Positions 1 to 9,320 of a stretch of DNA of 34,088 bases are shown in pieces (positions within the stretch are counted from its first letter, which is position 1; the number at the start of each line of letters is the position of its first letter). The notes below the pieces were generated by a model. It did not search any database, was not told where the DNA came from, and was given only the letters and a program-made list of their open reading frames with translations. A program made the position numbers and the translations under genes. This DNA comes from Deltaproteobacteria bacterium. Lineage in GTDB: Bacteria > Desulfobacterota > Desulfarculia > Adiutricales > Adiutricaceae. The DNA lies in contig JAISMF010000051.1 of NCBI GenBank assembly GCA_031276865.1, forward strand, positions 1-34,088. Direction: 5' to 3'.

Positions 1-91
<91 letters not shown>

Positions 92-104
92 AATAATTTT
101 AGTG

Positions 105-134
105 GCTCCCGGCTCTTCAACCGGAAGCTTTTTT
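105..134 (+). terminator. Imperfect hairpin plus T tract
   Basis: An 8-bp stem with one C/A mismatch (GCTCCCGG at 105-112 with CCGGAAGC at 121-128) is followed by TTTTTT. It is the first of two tandem terminator-like hairpins after the (TC)n tract and would end a plus-strand transcript entering from the left edge. Confidence 0.6.
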
Positions 135-142
135 ATATTTTC

Positions 143-188
143 GCCACCTTCCGCGGCCTTAGTTCCGGCCGCGGAAGGTGGCTTTTTT
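143..188 (+). terminator. Strong rho-independent terminator
   Basis: A perfect 16-bp stem (143-158 with 167-182), an 8-base loop and a run of six T residues make a textbook intrinsic terminator. It belongs to a plus-strand transcript that begins left of the window and separates it from the outer-membrane protein gene at 505. Confidence 0.92.
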
Positions 189-504
189 ATTTTTTAGCGT
201 CTCCCTTTGAAAAAAGACGTTAGGACTATTTTCTTTCTCTTTTTCATCACTCCCATGGACGTTTGGGTTCCTTCTAATTTTTCACGACGGCGCCGGTGTT
301 TTGATACGCCGGATCTTTACGCCGTCAGTTTTTTTTAAAGATTTTCGGAAAACCGCCTACTGGGACGGTATGGGCGCCGTCCCGATTTTTTTAATTATAC
401 GGCTTTCGGACCGCCTCACTTGGTCCCGAGTCGTTCACGCCGAGAGGGTTCCGAAAGAAACAAGGAAGCTTTATTTTAAAGGTTCCCTCTATGGAGGTAT
501 CGCC

Positions 505-1332
505 GTGAAACGTTTATCATCCCTTTTTGTTCTTTGCGTTTTCGCTTTTATGGCGGCGGACGCCAACGCCGCCCCGGAGGGTCTTTATTTAGGCCTCAAG
601 GCCGGCGGGGCCTTGGAAGATTACTCTAGTGACATGAACGCCGGCGCCGGTTCCGGTACAGTTACTGCGCTAGGCGGTGCTCCTGCTACAAACCCGCCTT
701 TCGGCGTTTCCCTGGGCAGCAAGACCAAAGCGGCTTTCCTTATCGGAGCGCAGCTGGGTTACGACTTCGACCGCCGTTTCAGCGTTCCCGTCAGACTTGA
801 ACTGGACTTCACCTACCGCTCCCCCAGGAGTTCTCAGTTCGGTGGAGTGGTGACGCTCCCGGTTGAATCGCCTGTACCTCAAGTAGGTCCTCAGGATATA
901 AACGTCATCCATGACGTCAAGCTCAACTTGAACACCCTCCTGGTGAACTTCTACTTCGACATCCCCACCGGAACAGCGATCACCCCGTACGTGGGCGCGG
1001 GCGCTGGTATCGCTATCTTAAGACTTAAAACCACCGACACCTTCTGGTCCACCGCTGGACCCGGCACCCCCGTCTTAGTCGAACGGCACTCCGTCCACGC
1101 CTCCAAGACCAAAACCAATTTCGCCTGGAGCCTGGCCGCGGGCGTCGCCTACGACATCTCCGAGAACGTGGCTCTGGATCTGGGATACCGCTTCGTCTAC
1201 GCGGGTAAAATCCACGCCACCTATGATTGGACGGTGGACAACGCCAACCTGACATACAGCGTTCCCTACCAGTCGGGCATCAAAAAGATCATGTCCCACG
1301 ACATCTCCTTTGGAGTCCGGTACACCTTCTAA
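505..1332 (+). CDS. Outer-membrane beta-barrel protein (OmpA/OmpX-like porin fold)
   Basis: Probable small outer-membrane beta-barrel of 275 residues. The GTG start at 505 is chosen because GGAGG lies at 493-497 and the protein then opens with a signal peptide: VKRLSSLF, a hydrophobic core, and ADANA before APEG. The frame stays open upstream to 301, but that stretch looks neither exported nor domain-like. The mature part alternates hydrophobic and polar residues, with aromatic girdles such as YVGAGAGIAI and LGYRFVYAG. It ends in GVRYTF, the terminal Phe recognised by the BAM assembly machinery. The family (opacity/OmpA-like porins) is usually structural or adhesive, and no specific ligand can be read here. 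The gene stands alone: a terminator lies about 115 bases after the stop, inside a module repeated behind the autotransporter gene. Confidence 0.85.
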   Translation: MKRLSSLFVLCVFAFMAADANAAPEGLYLGLKAGGALEDYSSDMNAGAGSGTVTALGGAPATNPPFGVSLGSKTKAAFLIGAQLGYDFDRRFSVPVRLELDFTYRSPRSSQFGGVVTLPVESPVPQVGPQDINVIHDVKLNLNTLLVNFYFDIPTGTAITPYVGAGAGIAILRLKTTDTFWSTAGPGTPVLVERHSVHASKTKTNFAWSLAAGVAYDISENVALDLGYRFVYAGKIHATYDWTVDNANLTYSVPYQSGIKKIMSHDISFGVRYTF

Positions 1333-1387
1333 AGCCCTTTAAACCGTCACGGTTTAAGTCGCGCCCGCTTTAGCCTCATCTTACGTT

Positions 1388-1615
1388 TCGGGCGGGACCA
1401 TCCTCCCGGGAGAGCATCCGGGGTTTAAGCCGGTCTCGTGAATCTTCAAAAAGCGCCCCCCGCGGGGCGCTTTTTTCGTGGGCCCGCTTTGTGTGTCCGG
1501 AACCGCCGCCTTTCCCGGCTTTTTCGCCGGCCCGCGAACCCCAGGAGGGCGCGCGTCATTCGGGGCGGCAAGCGCATTTAATTTACCTTAAAAAATATAA
1601 TTAATTATAATTAAA
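1388..1615. repeat. 228-bp dispersed repeat, copy A
   Basis: This stretch aligns without gaps to 8855-9082 (constant offset 7467), with roughly 23 mismatches by hand count, about 90% identity. It contains the GC-rich terminator at 1448-1476, a GC-rich block and an AT-rich tail (TATAATTAATTATAATTAA). Both copies lie just downstream of a gene for an outer-membrane barrel protein. No open reading frame is conserved between the copies. Confidence 0.9.
1448..1476 (+). terminator. Rho-independent terminator of the barrel gene
   Basis: A 12-bp perfect stem (1448-1459 with 1464-1475) closes a 4-base loop and runs into six T residues. The flanking A run makes it symmetrical, so it could also work on the minus strand. 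The identical hairpin is present at 8915-8943. Confidence 0.92.
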
Positions 1616-2193
1616 TCTCCTTTTGACAATATTATGAAGAAGCGTTCTAAATCCGAGTTGTGGTCATAAAATGGGCGCATAAAAGCGTGCTTTCCTGAAA
1701 TTGGCCAATACGCACCCTTTTTCGACTTGACGTAAAGCGAATTATATATATGTAATTTAATGAGGCGAAACAATTTTGTCACCCTTCTTCGGGCACCCGA
1801 ATTACTCCAGTAAGGTGTCAATATGTATCGTCACATATTTAGTAGCCTCCTCGCAGGGCACACAAGAGTAGGCCCCATCGGCGGGGCCCGTCTCGGCGGG
1901 GATGTCGGCGGGCCGGCAGCTTTTCCATTTTTTGTCCGCTCCCGGACCTGCTGTTCTAAAAAAATAACAGTAGAAAATGAAGGTTTTATGTGCGCCACAT
2001 CCACCGTCCGCCTGGGCTTGACGCCCGCCTCCCGTGGCTCGGATGCCATTTTCCGGGGACATCCGCTTCTGTAAAGGCCTAGAGCCGATTCGCGCCCCGA
2101 CCAGCCGCCGCCGTACGTCCGTTTTTCATCTCCTCCGGGCTCCCTCGATTCGGGCGGTCGCGCTAATTAAAAACGAACCCGCTGTCCTAAATC
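1616..2193. other. Intergenic stretch with no supported gene
   Basis: Short open frames exist on both strands, but none shows a ribosome site, homology or codon bias. Visible items are a weak promoter-like pair (TTGACG at 1727-1732 followed by an alternating TA tract) and a GGCCCC/GGGGCC hairpin near 1872-1889. At the right edge, GTCCTAAA (2184-2191) is probably the outer end of the transposase element that follows. Confidence 0.5.
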
Positions 2194-3123
2194 TTAAAAC
2201 AGCTTGCAGTGTCGGATGGGGTCCGTTTTCGGCGGCGGCCTCTTTTCCACATTGGTGTCGCAACTCCATTCGAAGATATTGAAGTAGGAGAAGAAACTCA
2301 GTCTGAGCGTGAAGATGAGGTTGGAGAAGTTCCAGCTCACATAGCTGCTCGCCACCGCCTGAAGGTAGTTGACCATGGCGATGGCCGCCATGGCGGCGTG
2401 GACCTGGCGGCAGACGGCGTTGTAGGAGGCGCCGAAGAAGTTCTTTATAATTAGATTTTGCTTTATGGTCTTGAAAAACATCTCGATTTTCCAGCGCTCG
2501 TGATAGAGCATGGCGATGGTGTTTGGCGAGAGCTTTCTGTTGTTGGTGATGAACCTCATTATCCTGGCCTGGTGGTTTTTCCTGTCGAACACCATGGCTC
2601 TCACCATGCGGAGCTCGAGGATTTTAGCGGGGCTCTGGGCGTTCGGCGGGCTGACAATCTGGTCGGTCAGGACGATGAACAGGGGAACCTCTCCGGATAG
2701 CCGATCAGGCGCTTTTTTCCGCCCGTCGTTGGACGCGCGCGGCGGTCTGGTAGTTTTCTGGCGAGGTTTTCTGCGGCTCTTTCCCGTCATCTCATTCTCT
2801 TGGGACGTCTGAGAATCATCAGGCTCCGACGCTTCCATCGGCTCTTGAGACTGCTCTTTGGCTAATCCGGCCTCTGGAGGCGCTTGAGCCGCCGCGGCTT
2901 CCATCGGCTCTTGGGCTGTTCCGGCCTCTCTCTTTTGTTTGAACTCCAACGCCCTTTCGGCCCTTCTCGTCTTCGCCTCTTCGGCCTTTTGAGCTTTCCG
3001 AGCCTCATCCTCCAGCGCCTTCCGGGCTCTGAGGGCTTTCTTGGCTTCTTTTTTCTCCCGCCGCAGCCTGGCTTGCTCTTCCTTCTTCGTCTTGTCCTCG
3101 GCTAGACGCCGCGGGGCTTTCAC
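2194..3123 (-). pseudogene. IS4-type DDE transposase, 3' remnant fused to a charged coiled-coil segment
   Basis: The C-terminal half is a DDE transposase of the IS4 superfamily. It has a beta-strand block with LFIVLTDQIV, a conserved MRFITNN, and the diagnostic Y-(2)-R-(3)-E-(6)-K signature at Y207, R210, E214 and K221 (YHERWKIEMFFKTIK). The glutamate is the third catalytic acid. The upstream region that would carry the first two aspartates is absent. Residues 1-70 are instead a Lys/Glu/Ala/Arg-rich predicted coiled coil, followed by an acidic and Pro-rich linker to about residue 135. The frame is closed by TGA eight codons before the GTG at 3123, and AT-rich DNA follows, so the element is broken at its 5' end. 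Whether the charged segment is a normal insertion of this lineage's transposases or a chance fusion cannot be told here. The product is probably inactive. Confidence 0.8.
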
Positions 3124-3240
3124 CGCTTCGGCGGCGACGTCTCAAAATTTGGTATAATAAAATCTTAAAATGGATAAATTAGTTATATTAGGTTTTAAAA
3201 TGACTTGGTATTCAATTTTTTCAATAAAAAAGTAATTTTT

Positions 3241-3462
3241 CACTAGCGTCCTAAACAAAATTCCACGTTATTTCTAACCCAATATATAGGTTATTATTTA
3301 CATAAATGTCGATAAATAGTGTGATGTTAGATATTATCGTTGCCAATTCTCAGATAGGGTCTTTCTGAGAAGTTTTGGTGCAGGACCTCTAAAAGCTTGA
3401 ATATTATATGCCGGCATTAGCCAATACTTTAAAAAGCTGATCCTGTGTTTAGGACGTTAGTG
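3241..3462. mobile_element. MITE-like element with 17-bp terminal inverted repeats
   Basis: The ends CACTAGCGTCCTAAACA (3241-3257) and TGTTTAGGACGTTAGTG (3446-3462) are inverted repeats with a single mismatch. They bracket 188 bases with no coding potential. The core GTCCTAAA also occurs, reading inward, at the outer end of the adjacent transposase remnant (2184-2191), so the small element may have been mobilised by that kind of IS. A clear target-site duplication is not visible. Confidence 0.65.
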
Positions 3463-4629
<1,167 letters not shown>

Positions 4630-4670
4630 CTGGCTAGCTAGCCGGTCATCTTTTAACAGAACTTTACTAC

Positions 4671-4703
4671 CCCGCTCGACCTTTTGGTTGGCGGGTTTTT
4701 TTT
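4671..4703 (+). terminator. Rho-independent terminator
   Basis: CCCGC at 4671-4675 pairs with GCGGG at 4691-4695, with an inner ACC/GGT pairing around TTTT, and a run of eight T residues follows. It is the first of two consecutive terminators after the CT tract. Confidence 0.85.
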
Positions 4704-4709
4704 ATTTTA

Positions 4710-4760
4710 GCCGAAAGACTTACCCGGTGTTTCAACACGGGTGGGGCTTTCGGCATTTTT
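4710..4760 (+). terminator. Second tandem rho-independent terminator
   Basis: An outer stem (GCCGAAAG 4710-4717 with CTTTCGGC 4747-4754) and an inner stem (ACCC/GGGT and GTGT/ACAC, one bulge) precede a T-rich tail. It isolates the autotransporter gene from transcription coming from the left. Confidence 0.85.
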
Positions 4761-4961
4761 ATTTCCAAAAAACGAATTAGCAATTCCTACTAGTAGTCAG
4801 TTTATGTGGGCATGCTGCTTCTTTTTCATAACTTACGTGGCGCGAGATCAAGGAGTCCCTTGTTAATTATGCGAGTCGTTTTTGGTTAGGCATTGGTTTT
4901 CTATGGCTGAATTTTTCCATAAATGCGTTATGGGGCTATTCTAAAGATAAATTCGATATGT

Positions 4962-4992
4962 TTTAGGTAAAAATATTCGTAATTTACCTAAA
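4962..4992. promoter_or_regulatory. Inverted repeat upstream of the autotransporter gene (operator candidate)
   Basis: TTTAGGTAAA (4962-4971) and TTTACCTAAA (4983-4992) form a perfect 10-bp inverted repeat around 11 bases, ending 43 bases before the ATG at 5036. It has dyad operator geometry of about two helical turns. It could instead be a leader hairpin. No good -35/-10 pair could be fixed around it. Confidence 0.55.
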
Positions 4993-5035
4993 GGCAATAA
5001 TAGTTTTGTTTGTTTTCTCAAATAAGGAGAATATT

Positions 5036-8000
5036 ATGAGAATAAGCATTAAGTATATATCAAAATGGATGCGAGCTGTGACCATGATGGCCGTGGTGGC
5101 GCTTTTGTTTGGAGTGACATCGGCCGTCTGGGGACAAGATTGGAACGTGAAGGGCGGAAGTGGAGCTGAAAATCCCGGTGGTACTGGCGGGGTCGAAGAT
5201 TGCACAGGCGCGCCTACTGGAGTCGCGTGTACCCCCAACGCTCCCGGCCAAACATATGACGGCACGGGTGCTGATGCGGTAATTGGCGACGATGTAGACA
5301 TAACCGGTAACATAGAATTTTCAGGCGGTGCTGGTGGCGTACAGACTGGCGGAGCAGAAACCGCTGGCAAAGGCGGTGATTCCTCAGTCACAGGCGATGG
5401 GAAAAACATAGAAACGGTTGGCGCCATTACCATCCAAAGCGGCGTTGGCGGTGCCGGAGACGCTACGAATACCGATTATAACGGGGGCGACGGTGGAAAC
5501 GTCGTTGTCAATCTGGGAACTGACGGAACAATTAACGCTAGTGGAAATATAACGATCCAGGGCAATGATGGTGGAGTCAACGGTGCTAATTCGGTTGGCG
5601 GAAAGGGCGGATCCATGACAGTCACCGCCCACAGTTTGGAATCAGGTGGCGCTATAAGCATTTTTAGCGGCCGCGGATCCGGAAATGACACCACAGTGAC
5701 CCTGACTGGAGGAATCACAGCGGTAGGTGATATTACTATAAACGCCGGACATGAAGCCGGATCAGCTAGTGACGTCTACAATTTTAGTGACGGTAAACTA
5801 AAGATTACCGCGACTGAAATAATTTCATCAGGTGGTGATATTAGCATTTTAACTAATAATGTTGTAAATGCTTATAATAGAGGCGATCTAGATCTAATCG
5901 GAGTCGCTAATGTTATCGCCAATGCGGGAGCGGTGAATATTCACGCGGGAAATGGAAGCGGCGCGTACGCTAATAACGACGCTGGAAACATCGTCGCCGA
6001 CCAGATAGAAAGAATTGAAGCCTTAGAAAGCGTGAATTTACAAGCAGGCAACAGCGACGCGAATGGATCATTGGGGGGAGATTTGTCATTGGCAAGCCTT
6101 ACCACCATAGTAACACACGCGGTTACCAATTCTTTGTTTGAAGTGACCATCAAAGGTGGCTCCTCAAACAACGATGGAGGAGGCGCGATTGAAATTCCAA
6201 ATCTTAAGGAGATAATAACCGACAACGGGTCGGGAGCATTCGGCGATCTCTTGATACAAACAGGTTCAATGACTACCGACTCGAGCCCCGCCAACTCTTT
6301 GGATTTATCTTCACTTGAAAGAGTGCAAGTTGGCGCCATCCATCTGTGCGCCGGCGATGATTGCATTACGCCAAGTGCGGGAAATTTAGCCAGCGGTACT
6401 TTGACATTAATAAATAGCCAACTTGTGATAGAGTCTAACGGTTCGGATACTGACACTGGTCTAGGCTTGAATAAATCATACTTCACCGCGGGACGTGACA
6501 ACCCAAACACAGCGGTGACGGAAGGCGAATTAATAGTCCATGTCAAGGGAATAGTTTCCGAGGCTTCTGGTCTGACCGTCTCGGCGGGTTATGGAGCGAC
6601 AAACGGTAATAGTGGAAGCAAAGCAGAGCTTATAGCCGAGTACTTAATTTTTAACGACGCTTCGGGTAATGGATTTTTCACCCTTCATGGCGGCGATGAC
6701 GCAATTGACGGGAGTTTGAATCAGGTGGCCGGCGGAGCGGCTTCCGTTGAGGCTGATTATCTTACCATTCAATCAAATTCTGGTTCTGGATTGGTCGTAT
6801 CCGGAGGAGATAACAGTAATAGCGCTGGAGGAGAGGCGAACATTAAAGTTAACAAAGCTTTGACTCTCACGGGTGATCTTTCGATCTCGGGAAGTGTAGC
6901 AAACAATCAAGCCCAGGTTAATGTATCGGTTGAGGACTATTACGCGGTGGGAGTTAATACATGGAATGTAGCGGTCACGGACGCCGAGGATTTCCAGGTA
7001 AAGAACCTAATCATAGACGGTTCCGTTGATTCCACCAGCAAAGTGGAGATTACCAACTTAAAGGCTGATCAGATAGGCGATGTCATAATTCTCCCGAGCG
7101 TCATCATCAAAGACGGCGGAGCATTCGATGGCTCTGGAGCCAACTTGGGAGATACCTTTACCTTTGGCGATCTTACGGTCATCGGCTCTGGTAACACGCT
7201 TTCCAATTTGACCATAGATTACAACGACGCGGTAACATCTCCCCAATCCATCACTTTTGATTTAACAGGCGTCTCGGCTGCCGATACTTTATTGGATATT
7301 TCTGGCACAAGCATTGATTTCGCTAATAAAACCCTCCAATCCGCCGGCGTCCGGATAGTTAACCCCCTGGATTCCGGCTTGAAACCAGGAGACGAGATAG
7401 ATCTTTTCTCCGCGGCTGTCAGCAATCTCGCGCCGGGCGATTTCACAGCCCAAGACGGGTTGGAGGCCGCTGTATTCAGCGTCCTCAGCGGAACGGAGGT
7501 CAAGCTTTCGTTCCAGGGCCAGAGCGACCATAACGCCTATAAGCCCTACTTCGAAGGCGCGGCCTCGTCCGTCCTAGCCCTTTCGGAAGCCGCGGTGGGA
7601 CTTGATAACACCATCCACAACCTAGCCGCCAGCCTGCGGTCCGGCCAGACGCAGATAAAAGTCGGTTTCCAAGGGGAGAGAGTCACCAACAAGACTGGCA
7701 GCAAGGTCAAACTAAAGCTCTGGGGACTTTCCCTGGCTGGCGGCCGCAAAAGCGAGACAAGCTTAGGATACCTCTCGTACGGACTTTTCCTGGAAGGCGG
7801 GTGGGGGGACTACAACACCTTTAACAGCCTTTCCATCATAGGAGACGTCAAAGGCGACGGCGACACCAGGTATTTCGGCGGCGGGTTGTTTGTTCGTCAC
7901 GATTTCAGCCAGGGGACCTGGTTGAGTTTGTCGGCGCGCGCCGGAGTTGTCGATAACGATTATCAGATAGACCAGTTAGTGAGCGACGGCATCAAGTACT

Positions 8001-8461
8001 CCTCTTCAGCCGGCTACTATGGGATAAATTTCGGGGTTGGCCATGACTTCACGGTTTCGGACGCCACTTCCCTTGACCTCTACGGCAAGTTCTTCTGGAC
8101 CCACGTTGACGGCGATACCATAAATGATCAGCGCGGAGGGACCGTTTCCTTCGATTCCACGAATTCGGTCCGGACGAGGATCGGCGGCCGGATTACCCAA
8201 ACTTTCAGCGAGAAGGTTGAAGGTTACTTCGGTTTGGCCTGGGAGCACGAGTTCGCGGGCAAAACCGGCGGTCATTACGTCACGGCTTCGGGCAGGGTTC
8301 TCAAGTCCGATTCTCCGGATCTGGGCGGTTCCAGCGCGTACGCCGAGCTGGGTCTAACGATTCAGGCGACCGACAACGTGGCCTTCGAGCTTACCGGCTT
8401 CGGTCTGGCTGGCCAATCCAAGGGCGGCGGCGCCACGGCGAGTCTGGTTTTAACTTTCTAA
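5036..8461 (+). CDS. Classical autotransporter (type Va) with Gly-rich repetitive passenger
   Basis: An autotransporter of 1141 residues. ATG 5036 is preceded by AAGGAGA (5024-5030). Residues 1-33 are a signal peptide (basic start, VVALLFG core, SAVWG before QDW). The passenger, to about residue 830, is Gly/Asn/Asp/Ser-rich with recurrent short strands such as GDITINAG, GDISIL, GAVNIHAGN and LTLTGDLSISG. These fit a right-handed beta-helix, exposed on the cell surface. The C-terminal ~280 residues form the 12-stranded translocator, with a linker near AALSEAAVGLDNTIHNL and motifs like YGLFLEGGWG, GGLFVRHDFS and GRITQTFSEKVEGYFGLAWEHEF. It ends in ASLVLTF with terminal Phe. No protease or lipase motif was seen in the passenger, so an adhesin or surface-layer role is only a guess. 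Codon use shifts from AT-tolerant in the passenger to strongly GC-ending in the translocator. Confidence 0.93.
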   Translation: MRISIKYISKWMRAVTMMAVVALLFGVTSAVWGQDWNVKGGSGAENPGGTGGVEDCTGAPTGVACTPNAPGQTYDGTGADAVIGDDVDITGNIEFSGGAGGVQTGGAETAGKGGDSSVTGDGKNIETVGAITIQSGVGGAGDATNTDYNGGDGGNVVVNLGTDGTINASGNITIQGNDGGVNGANSVGGKGGSMTVTAHSLESGGAISIFSGRGSGNDTTVTLTGGITAVGDITINAGHEAGSASDVYNFSDGKLKITATEIISSGGDISILTNNVVNAYNRGDLDLIGVANVIANAGAVNIHAGNGSGAYANNDAGNIVADQIERIEALESVNLQAGNSDANGSLGGDLSLASLTTIVTHAVTNSLFEVTIKGGSSNNDGGGAIEIPNLKEIITDNGSGAFGDLLIQTGSMTTDSSPANSLDLSSLERVQVGAIHLCAGDDCITPSAGNLASGTLTLINSQLVIESNGSDTDTGLGLNKSYFTAGRDNPNTAVTEGELIVHVKGIVSEASGLTVSAGYGATNGNSGSKAELIAEYLIFNDASGNGFFTLHGGDDAIDGSLNQVAGGAASVEADYLTIQSNSGSGLVVSGGDNSNSAGGEANIKVNKALTLTGDLSISGSVANNQAQVNVSVEDYYAVGVNTWNVAVTDAEDFQVKNLIIDGSVDSTSKVEITNLKADQIGDVIILPSVIIKDGGAFDGSGANLGDTFTFGDLTVIGSGNTLSNLTIDYNDAVTSPQSITFDLTGVSAADTLLDISGTSIDFANKTLQSAGVRIVNPLDSGLKPGDEIDLFSAAVSNLAPGDFTAQDGLEAAVFSVLSGTEVKLSFQGQSDHNAYKPYFEGAASSVLALSEAAVGLDNTIHNLAASLRSGQTQIKVGFQGERVTNKTGSKVKLKLWGLSLAGGRKSETSLGYLSYGLFLEGGWGDYNTFNSLSIIGDVKGDGDTRYFGGGLFVRHDFSQGTWLSLSARAGVVDNDYQIDQLVSDGIKYSSSAGYYGINFGVGHDFTVSDATSLDLYGKFFWTHVDGDTINDQRGGTVSFDSTNSVRTRIGGRITQTFSEKVEGYFGLAWEHEFAGKTGGHYVTASGRVLKSDSPDLGGSSAYAELGLTIQATDNVAFELTGFGLAGQSKGGGATASLVLTF

Positions 8462-8472
8462 TCGCCCTTCAA

Positions 8473-8554
8473 GGGATCCGGACGGATCCCCTAGAGGCCA
8501 ATGAGCGTTCATAACCATGGCGGCCTTTCTCCATGAAGGGGGAGGGCCGCCATG
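8473..8554 (+). terminator. Two hairpins after the autotransporter stop
   Basis: GGGATCC/GGATCCC (8473-8490) and CATGGCGGCC/GGCCGCCATG (8516-8525 with 8545-8554) follow the stop codon. Only the second is followed by a short T-containing tail (TCATTTT). They may protect the 3' end or terminate weakly. The firm terminator is farther on at 8915-8943. Confidence 0.45.
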
Positions 8555-8602
8555 TCATTTTGGAGCGCAACCGCCGCGGCCTTGCCGCTGTTCCGGCTGT
8601 TA

Positions 8603-8854
8603 TGAGCGCGCGCCTTGAGCGCTAACCTGGAGGTGAAAATCCTCTACCGACTTGGGTGAAAATCCTCTACCGGCTTGGCTGTGGGAACTGTGCGCCAAAA
8701 GCGTGAGCGTCCTCCGCGAGGGGGAATCCGAAGGAATACGGAGGCGAACCATCGGCCCGATGAATAAGAACCTCGTAGCAGGCGCCGCGGAGCGGACGCG
8801 CCGGTTTAAACGCGGAAAAGTCCAGTAACACCCGAATTCCGGTGGAATAGCGAA
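8603..8854 (+). ncRNA. Possible structured RNA, perhaps a group II intron domain I fragment
   Basis: Between the autotransporter and repeat copy B lies about 250 bases with no gene but dense short complementary segments: GAGG/CCTC around TGAAAAT, and GAATCCGAAGGAATACGGAGGCG-type purine-rich joints (8725-8747). The phrases GCGAACC, CGATGAATAAGAACCTCGTA and GGCGCC follow. The style, and the opening GAGCGCG, recall the 5' domain of bacterial group II introns. No reverse-transcriptase gene, domain V hairpin or 3' end is present, so this would be a remnant at best. The recognition is from memory of the style, not an alignment. Confidence 0.3.
8632..8677. repeat. 23-bp direct repeat, two tandem copies
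   Basis: The unit GGTGAAAATCCTCTACCG followed by ACTTG or GCTTG occurs at 8632-8654 and again at 8655-8677 with one difference. It lies inside the candidate structured RNA. Confidence 0.9.
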
Positions 8855-9082
8855 TCGGGCGGGACCATCATCCCGGGAGAGCACCCGGGGTTTAAGCCGG
8901 TATCGTGAATCTTCAAAAAGCGCCCCCCGCGGGGCGCTTTTTTCGCGGGCCCGCTTTGTGTGTCCGGCACCGCGGCCTTTACCGGCTTTTTCGCCGGAAA
9001 GCGATCCCGCGGATGGCGCGCGTCTTTCGGGGCGGCAAGCGCTTTTAATTTATCTGAACAAATATAATTAATGCTAATTAAT
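8855..9082. repeat. 228-bp dispersed repeat, copy B
   Basis: Ungapped counterpart of 1388-1615. The hairpin block from about 8908 to 8967 is almost identical to copy A, while the 3' third has diverged most. As with copy A, it lies downstream of an outer-membrane barrel gene and ahead of an exported-protein region, so it behaves like a shared 3' cassette. Confidence 0.9.
8915..8943 (+). terminator. Rho-independent terminator inside repeat copy B
   Basis: The same 12-bp stem, 4-base loop and T run as at 1448-1476. It is the likely end of the autotransporter transcript, about 450 bases after the stop codon. Confidence 0.9.
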
Positions 9083-9320
9083 TATTTTTTTATCACTATT
9101 GTGAACGAGAAGGCGCGATCTTGAAACGGAGGAGAGGCGCGGGGCGAACATCCTCTTCCGCTTAAATCATCCCTCTTGAAGATTACGAAAACGGCTTCCG
9201 GCTTATGGGAAAAACCCAAAAAAATTGGAACGCTCCTTGCACTTAACACCGTGTCCGCGGGAATCAGCCCCCTAGGACGGGGAAAAACGTCAGGGAAACC
9301 GATTAACAAAGGATATTCCA

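Noticed and set aside
301..504. N-terminal extension of the barrel gene
   Set aside because: The frame is open from 301, but the signal peptide and the GGAGG ribosome site place the start at GTG 505. The upstream stretch has no export or domain character.
1823..2074. Small open frames on both strands next to the IS remnant
   Set aside because: Overlapping frames with no ribosome site or recognisable motif; likely chance or debris.
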